Below, piece by piece: positions 57,588 to 64,000 of a DNA stretch of 64,000 bases (position 1 is its first letter; each line of letters starts with the position of its first letter). The notes under the pieces were generated by a model, which had not been told where the DNA came from, searched no databases, and was given only the letters and a program-made list of their open reading frames with translations. The translations under genes were made by a program, and so were the position numbers. Source of the stretch: Morinoia aosen (Eukaryota; Arthropoda; Malacostraca; Amphipoda; Talitridae); the NCBI GenBank assembly GCA_030386875.1, contig CM059568.1:25724120-25788119 (forward strand). Reading direction: 5' to 3'.

Positions 57588-60500
57588 CTGGAGGAGAGAG
57601 GAAAATAACGTCCGCTGGAATTAGGTTGGTATTGCTAAAAAATATCTTATTTTGTCGGGACGTGAAAGATTTTAATGTACGGTATTGACGGCAGTTGTGT
57701 ATGGAAAATCTCTGTGGAAAACCTGGTCGGAAAACCTCAATGGAATGTCCTTATAAAAGAAATAGCTAGATGAACTTGGTGAAAAACCTGGATGCCAGAC
57801 CTAGACGGATATAAATACTTCATTCAGCAAGACTACGGCTCGTATAATTCGACAACCGAACTCAGCCTTCTTAGTTAGAAAACCGAAGTATGTATTGTCT
57901 TCATTTGGGCACTCTCACGCCTTTAGCTTAGACACAGTAATATGTGAAGCATGGGAGAGGGAGCAGAGGAGTCGTAACGCTTCTTGATAACGTAAGCTTC
58001 AGATAAAAACAACCTTCAAAACCAGGAAACGGGAAAAAGATGGGCCTAAATGCGACACTAGATTGCTTGTCATGTGGACATGTGGACAATTCAGACCGCA
58101 CTCGTTCTCAAAACTCAATAAATTCGTAGGAGCAGTCCTCATTCAAGCATTTCCTTTTCAATGATGATTAAAGCCTAAAACAACCATAATAACGTACCGT
58201 ACGCAAACTCCTACGCGTTTTTCACTGATATACAAAAGTTATTACATCTGCTGTTACTACAGGTTCATTTTAAAATATCAACTTTCACTCAAATCCAAAG
58301 CCGCATTGCATTCGTCCTAGTTACCGCATTGCAGGGTCTATTCTCCAATGGTACTTAATCGAGAGTCATTATCTCGACCGCTTTCCTTCCGTAATGCCGC
58401 ACTCTCGACATTCATGCTGCGGAGCGTCGCTCGCTGACGAGGCAATGAAAAAGCCGCTCGTGATGCCGGGCAGCGTCACAATTTAGCTCAATCTCGGCTG
58501 CGCGACCTGGGGCCACTTTATGGATATTAGTCTTGAAATATTAGTAGAGGCTACTGGCGCGTAAAATATTACTTTGGACTCTAATAAGAAGATGAAATAT
58601 TGCGGCTCATGTTCTAATCTTGCCCACGGGAAGATGAACGCCTCCAATTAAAAAGTGGTGATCAGTTAGCCAAGCCCGAGGGAGGACCAACACGAATAAT
58701 TGAACGCGTCTGTAAATAGACTTTAAATTTTCAAAGGCTTCCGATTCAATTTGCCAGCTAGATTACTTGGGAAGCATTACAAATGAAGTAGAATTATATT
58801 TTGGGGAGAAGAACAACTCTTGAAAGGGAGAGATGGAAAGTAAACGCAGCACTCTTCGTCATAAAACTTGACTCATTTTCGAAAAGTTGTTATTTTGTAT
58901 GTGAGTCTTTAAGCGTTGTTATGTTTCTGTCTTAAATATTGTAAGGAAACTAAATGGTAGTTTTTATTTACGAATTCAAAATCTCTTAAAAACAACTTCC
59001 ATTTGATCTCATTGGAACACCTTGTTTACAGACTTCAAAACATCGTCATGGAGCGAATTTTAAGAAACTTTCTGTCAGTTAATAAATACATAAATATAAT
59101 AAAAATGAAGTCGAATGAGGCTCTTTCTGTCAACGAAAGGTCTACTTCATTGAAGAAAAGTTTAATTTCTACATATGTCAATAATTTACAATTTATTCCA
59201 GATGTGTTCAATGAAATATTTCTATGCACTTAAAGACACTAGGCCAATCATAACTCTGTGCGGAAAGAAAATTCTAATTATGATAAAAAACCTTTGTCAA
59301 TTTCACTGCTAGAATGAGTTCATTTGAAGGACGTAAAGTTGCAAAAAGCCAGTTTTATTTGGCCGTAAACTGCACAAGATAACAAGTCCAGCGGTGGAGC
59401 TCGCACGCCATTAGCGGGCTGATTAGGTCGACTTCCAACTTTGCTAATTAATCAATTGAGTCCTGAATTTTGAAAACTTCCATGAGGCGAGGCCATTAAC
59501 GCTAATTTTATAGCGAAAAATCTCGAATTAGGGGCACGCTTTGCTTCATTTTTATTAACGGAAGAGATTCATGACTGCTGCATTTAAAGAAGTAAAAATT
59601 TTATTTCATGTCCCTAATGGATCCTATGAGTGGTATAAATAAATTGCAATACAGAGATGGACTGGAAAACTAACTATGAAAACAAGGAGAAGGTAAAAAA
59701 ATGAAAGAAAATACAGGAACATTACATTCGTGTATTAACTGTAATTACGGCGTAAGTTTGATTAATTCTATTATTTAGATTGCGTTCCGTGTTAGGTTCA
59801 TCTTTGCAGTTCGTTCAGAAAAGTTTGGTTTGACGTAAATGCCATTCCTTCTCTGAGAACGTTAAAGTCTATCCCAATATTGACGATTTAGAAAAGTAAG
59901 CCCATAGACCTAATCCTCTCGAGTTCTTACATTTTACATCAGGCTCTCAAAATGTCACACGGTACGAATAAACGGTACGTTTGAAGGAAACACCATTGAA
60001 GTAAGCTTCACTGGGCTGAAAGTCGTTCAATGTTTTTCTGCAAAATGAATTTATCATCGCTCGCGTTGTATGCACATTTTACTTGTACGCACAAAAATTG
60101 TGTACCGAGAATTGAGTGAAGGAGCCGAGAATTTGAGAATTCTCAAACACTTGAGAAGTGAAAAAGAAAGCAACGAATTACAATTGCGTAGAAACGGGAG
60201 AAGAGCTCCACCAGAAGCAACGCTGACGCTTGAATAACACATTTGCCAACGATGGCATTCTTGTCTCAATGCAAAGAAGAGCCGTATTGTCGTGTTCCAA
60301 TTGAGATCCTCATGAATAGTTTGAGATAACGGAGTAACAATATTGCTATCCATTACCAAAATAGGTAAATTCTATATTTCTGTAGAATACGCATACAAAA
60401 CAATAAATAATTTAAACGATTGAGAATGAAACGAAAAAAGTTAGACCGGAAGTCATGATCCGTGTTAAACACTTCTACGCATCACTGTACGTAAGTTAAA

Positions 60501-63500
60501 TTGAGATTAAATAAAATTGTTTATCCATCAATGTTGCAAAGGGAGCTGAATGCGAAGTAGAAAACAAACGAAAACATAGAGTTATTTAGGCACAAATGAA
60601 ATCGAAGTAATTCACTGCCTACAATGGAATAGGTTGAACACAGCACCACTTCTCCATCAGAATATGAAAAGTGAGTGAAATAAGCGAAATGAATATTACG
60701 AAACCATAAATAGTACCCACTGCAGACTCTCGTTTCATTGGTGTAAATTCGTCATTCAACTCCTGTTTCATTTGAGGGTATTCGTGCAAATATTCGAAGC
60801 TTTGATTCAGCCACGCACAATGACGCATCTGCACACACCTAATGAGCACACCTCTCTCGTTCACTCCTCTCAGCAGAGCTTAGTTATCTCCCAGACCTGC
60901 TCAGGTAATCTATTTTCATAACACTAAATGGCAATAATTATTGTCGTCCAATGAATTCCGGAGCTGGATGCCAGCAATATCGATGAACAGTTGCACTTAC
61001 ACTGCGTTCATTCTGACGTATCAGTAAGTAATTTTACTCTGCCATTTGCAGTGAGAAATGTTCTCAGACACCAGAAAATGCTGCGCCTTTGCGCTGTCAA
61101 GTACACGAGAAGAACATAATAATGGAGAAAAGGCTCACCTCGACAGCCCCACTATTGACCATACGAATAAAAGTGATCAAAGGATGCACCAGCAGGTGTG
61201 TGAGTGCAAGTCTACGGATCGCACTCCCGACATTGGGTCGTAAGCTCGCGGATAATGCGCGCGTCTCCGCAGCGAAAGGCTTCCATAAAAATGTCTCTGG
61301 GGCCTAAGGGGCCCTCGCAAAACCTTCTGATGAACGGCCTAATTAAAATAAAGGGGCAAAATTCTCCTGAAATAAGACGATTGGTGCGAAATGATGTTTG
61401 GAAAGAAGGTTTCCAAAGATGGGAGTCAGAGGCGGACGGTAAAGCTATTTCGGTAGACGTGAATGACGTGTAATGAGCATTTATGTGAGTGAAAAAATTC
61501 GTGAAGTATAAGGAAGAAATCTAAAATCTAAATCATCAGTCATCAGACGCAGTGAATCTTGCGAAATTTGCGCCTTACTTTCTTTTCCTAAAATCAGTAG
61601 TGAATCAATCCGGGAGTCAACTGAATTACATGGTTTCAAAACTCAAAAATAACTTTCGGAATATTTGTATCAAATAGAAATTCCCGTCTGACCGCCCAAG
61701 TTCGAATGCATTCATTGCGAGCAGGATTCATGGGCCCCTGGGACGGCGAGTTGTGGGAACAACGGACGAGTTCGTATCACAACTCCGAGTGATTTGATAG
61801 CGCCAGTGAAAACACGGCTTCATTTTAGCGCAGGGAGGAATCCTGCGATGTTTGGACCCCAGATGCACTGCTGAACGTAAACAATAGCGGTCAGCCGAGT
61901 GTGCACGTATCATGTTGGGTATACGCGCTCGGTTCTGCTCGATATGTGCTGTGCTTTGTTGCTTCGTTCTCTAGCGTTTGACTTGTGCGTCTTGATAATT
62001 GTTAAGTTTTTGTTATTCCTCACGTGATTTGTGGCAGAAAATGTTGCAGTCAATATGTTGTAGTAAGCTGATTTCCTTAACGTTAGTGGATTGTGGGAGC
62101 ATAAAGTGCATATCAAATATTAAAATATTTAAGATATAATTGATCTCGTCAGTAAAGTACAATTAAATAGCAGAGAACGGCAAAATTTTCCCACATGATG
62201 GTGAAAGTAAGTTAACTTTTTTGAGACCGTAAAATTCTGCATCTATATAGGACGTTTGGGTATCACTTCTCTATAATGCTCGAGTTTCTCAGCGAAGTTT
62301 AAACATTTCCGTAATTTGATTTGTGTAGACTGCAAGCACGTAATCTTAAGATGACTTCCTGAAGGTGGAAACCATACAAGTCAACCCCATACAATGGTGG
62401 AAGCCCCGTACAATGCACTTCAATTTACGAGTGGCCAGCAATTTATTTATTGCATTAATGTAACTGAGGCCCCGTTAATTTTTTATTTTCCAAGCTATAA
62501 CTTCCTCCGTCAAAGTTGCAAAGTTGAGAAACGTATACACATGAACTTCTGTAAGATTTTGGAGTAAAGCATCATATCTCTATCATAATTCATAATGATC
62601 TTGTGTTTATAAATTGTGATTAATTACTATTTATGTTCTTCTGAAGCTCAAGAAGGGTCGAGCAGAATCTCAACTTACACAAATATTACGACGTATTCAA
62701 ATATCTCCGAGGAGCATCAACAGAACTTGCTTCTCTGTCTCAGGTGGTCGATAACATTTTCCCTGTATCTTTGGAAAAAAAGTTCCCACTAAAAACGGTC
62801 TGGTAATTTGGCCATATGTTGGCGAAAGTTTTTACTTGTCAGAAAGTTCTAGGGTCCGAGTGCTCGCTGATTGGGAGACGTCGATCACAGGAGCGGCGAA
62901 GTGAGCAGCCCTTCTGCCCAACTTGTGCTCTCGACAGCAGAACCAATAACAAAGCTTTTCTGTTTCTTTCTGGCTGGGCAAGACAGCCGAAGAACAGTTC
63001 CGGCTCGATTAATGCAGCTGTAAAGTAATCGCCATCCAGGCAAAATAGGCTATGAAGTGACGATATAGTCATTGAACCAACGACACAGGACATGAACCAA
63101 AGACACAAGCGGTGAACCAACGACACAGTTTCTTAGCCGACGACATGAGCTATGAACTAACGCCAAAAGCTGGGAATCAACCTTATATATAATCCATGAA
63201 TAAACGATGTTGACTCTTTTAAAATCAACTGGTCAATTGCAGAATTTTGCTCTGTAGCAGTTCATTCAAGTTGTTTTAGATGTCACCGCTGACATCCAGT
63301 GTGTGAATGTTCGTTAGTTTTACCTCTTCAATTGCCCGCTAGTCGCCCCACACACACGCACAAAATAACGTAGACCATCGAGCAGAAGAGGGGTCCGCGT
63401 GTAGAGGCAACGATGCATGTAAACTAAAAAACTGTATGTGCTGTATATTTTATCATTACATCTATAGGTTTTAACCTCATTGAAATACACGGAAATGCAG

Positions 63501-63553
63501 ATCATAATGGGAGGTATTAAAAACACCCATTTAAATATTTTTGCAACTCTTAC
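57588..63553 (-). other. Ddr intron 1 (of those in the window)
   Basis: A 5966-base intron with a degenerate repeat near 63072-63180 and short AT-rich frames. I see no gene or mobile element. Confidence 0.75.
63072..63180. repeat. Degenerate 26-bp tandem repeat
   Basis: About four loose copies of TGAACCAACGACACAGG and variants (TGAACCAAAGACACAAG, TTAGCCGACGACATGAG, TGAACTAACGCCAAAAG), directly repeated. Confidence 0.8.
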
Positions 63554-63681
63554 CTGAACGTCCTTGCTGAACATGTTGTTCGTAAAGATAAATGCGTGAG
63601 AAAAGTTTCTGACGGTGTCGAACTCGAAGATGAGCTCCACAGGACGCTCTGTGTCGTTCCTCCACCCGACCCACTCGTAGC
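63554..63681 (-). CDS. Ddr exon 1 in window: discoidin-like domain
   Basis: A 128-base exon: two bases complete a glycine, residues 1-42 follow, ending in phase 0. It reads (G)YEWVGWRNDTERPVELIFEF, then DTVRNFSHAFIFTNNMFSKD. This matches the vertebrate DDR1 segment GYDYVGWSN...MEFEFDRLRAF...NNMHT. N8 (NDT) and N25 (NFS) are sequons. It is an internal exon: an acceptor (CTCCGCCAG) precedes it and the remaining 5' exons lie beyond the window. Confidence 0.96.
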
Positions 63682-64000
63682 CTGGCGGAGAGAAGCAGTG
63701 GCGTCAGAATTATGTCCATCCTGCGTTCGAACTGCGATTTCAGTCGCTATTTATTATTCTTCCGGACTAGAATTAATCTAAGTTCTTTGTAACTCAGTTA
63801 AAATTTTAAAATTCCTTACACGTTTTTTAAGCTCAAACATACATGCTGATGAGTTCCAGTACAAAGTGTTTTCTGTGCCTAATTTTCACAAAACAATTTC
63901 CAAGAAGGTCTTTCGTTCCACGACTAAAATGATGAATTAAAATGAAAGCAAAAAGCTTGTGCCATGGTTGTAGTTGACGGTATCCACTTTGTTGGCAGAT
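63682..64000 (-). other. Ddr intron, continuing beyond the window
   Basis: The last 319 bases are the 3' part of the intron upstream of the first visible exon. No further exon is present. Confidence 0.8.

Larger units (their letters stand above)
10268..63681 (-). other. Ddr gene, discoidin domain receptor tyrosine kinase (5' part outside window)
   Basis: DDRs are single-pass receptor tyrosine kinases that bind fibrillar collagen through an extracellular discoidin domain and signal slowly through activation-loop tyrosines. Fourteen exons total 2579 coding bases: two bases of a split codon, 858 codons and a stop. Residues below are numbered from the first whole codon in the window. Order: discoidin-like domain (1-111), extracellular linker (112-179), transmembrane helix (about 180-203), cytosolic juxtamembrane region (204-570), kinase (571-858). 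The protein stops seven residues or so after the kinase fold, as in vertebrate DDRs. DDR assignment rests on the GYEWVGW/FEFD segment, [21 protein letters not shown], the YxxxYY activation loop, LPIRWMAWE, and the YELMKECW segment. The juxtamembrane part, about 367 residues, is well over the 140-180 or so of vertebrate DDRs. No frameshift or in-frame stop is present. The exact orthology to Drosophila Ddr is inferred. Confidence 0.95.

Noticed and set aside
1-64000. tRNA or rRNA genes
   Set aside because: I looked for B-box (GGTTCGANNCC) and matching A-box sequences and for conserved rRNA segments and found no convincing pair; a tRNAscan or Infernal run would settle it.

Overview
This window is arthropod-like, probably insect, nuclear DNA: AT-rich, with long introns, GT-AG splice sites, and decayed Tc1/mariner-type DNA transposons. 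It contains one gene that I can recognise with confidence. This is the 3' two-thirds of a discoidin domain receptor (DDR, the collagen-receptor tyrosine kinase family; Drosophila Ddr, vertebrate DDR1/DDR2), on the minus strand from 63681 down to a stop at 10483. I could define fourteen exons to the base. All 13 introns between them have GT-AG borders and all phases agree, giving an open 858-residue C-terminal protein. The signal peptide, discoidin domain and first part of the discoidin-like domain lie beyond position 64000.

Gene layout, 5' to 3' (high to low coordinates): two exons of the extracellular discoidin-like domain (63.6 and 57.5 kb); an extracellular juxtamembrane exon (57.0 kb); the transmembrane exon (51.6 kb); four exons of an unusually long cytosolic juxtamembrane region of about 367 residues, with proline-rich and LGST-repeat segments (44.9, 41.9, 40.2, 39.6 kb; the last also carries the glycine-rich loop); then the kinase exons (36.4, 15.4, 13.7, 12.4, 11.1, 10.6 kb). 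All core kinase motifs are intact, so the receptor should be active. A poly(A) signal lies 210 bp past the stop, and the 10 kb beyond it hold no gene that I can see.

The introns hold the accessory material. The 20.9-kb intron inside the kinase N-lobe carries a pentanucleotide array, a 624-bp mariner relic with about 140-bp inverted ends and a transposase C-terminus, a candidate 1.75-kb solo LTR with a heat-shock-like promoter, and a 34-bp-arm hairpin. The 5.1-kb intron beside the transmembrane exon carries a 1.83-kb Tc1/IS630-like relic whose long inverted ends are themselves tandem repeats, and a fold-back repeat enclosing a hammerhead-like core.

The most unusual structure is around the catalytic-loop exon (13698-13790). 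Its 3' edge, including the 5' splice site, has been amplified into a 41-bp minisatellite with 21 further donor sites in the intron. Use of any of these would place a stop codon directly after HRDLATR. A second minisatellite lies on the other side of the same exon. Reading was by eye; homology calls rest on recognised motifs, not on searches.
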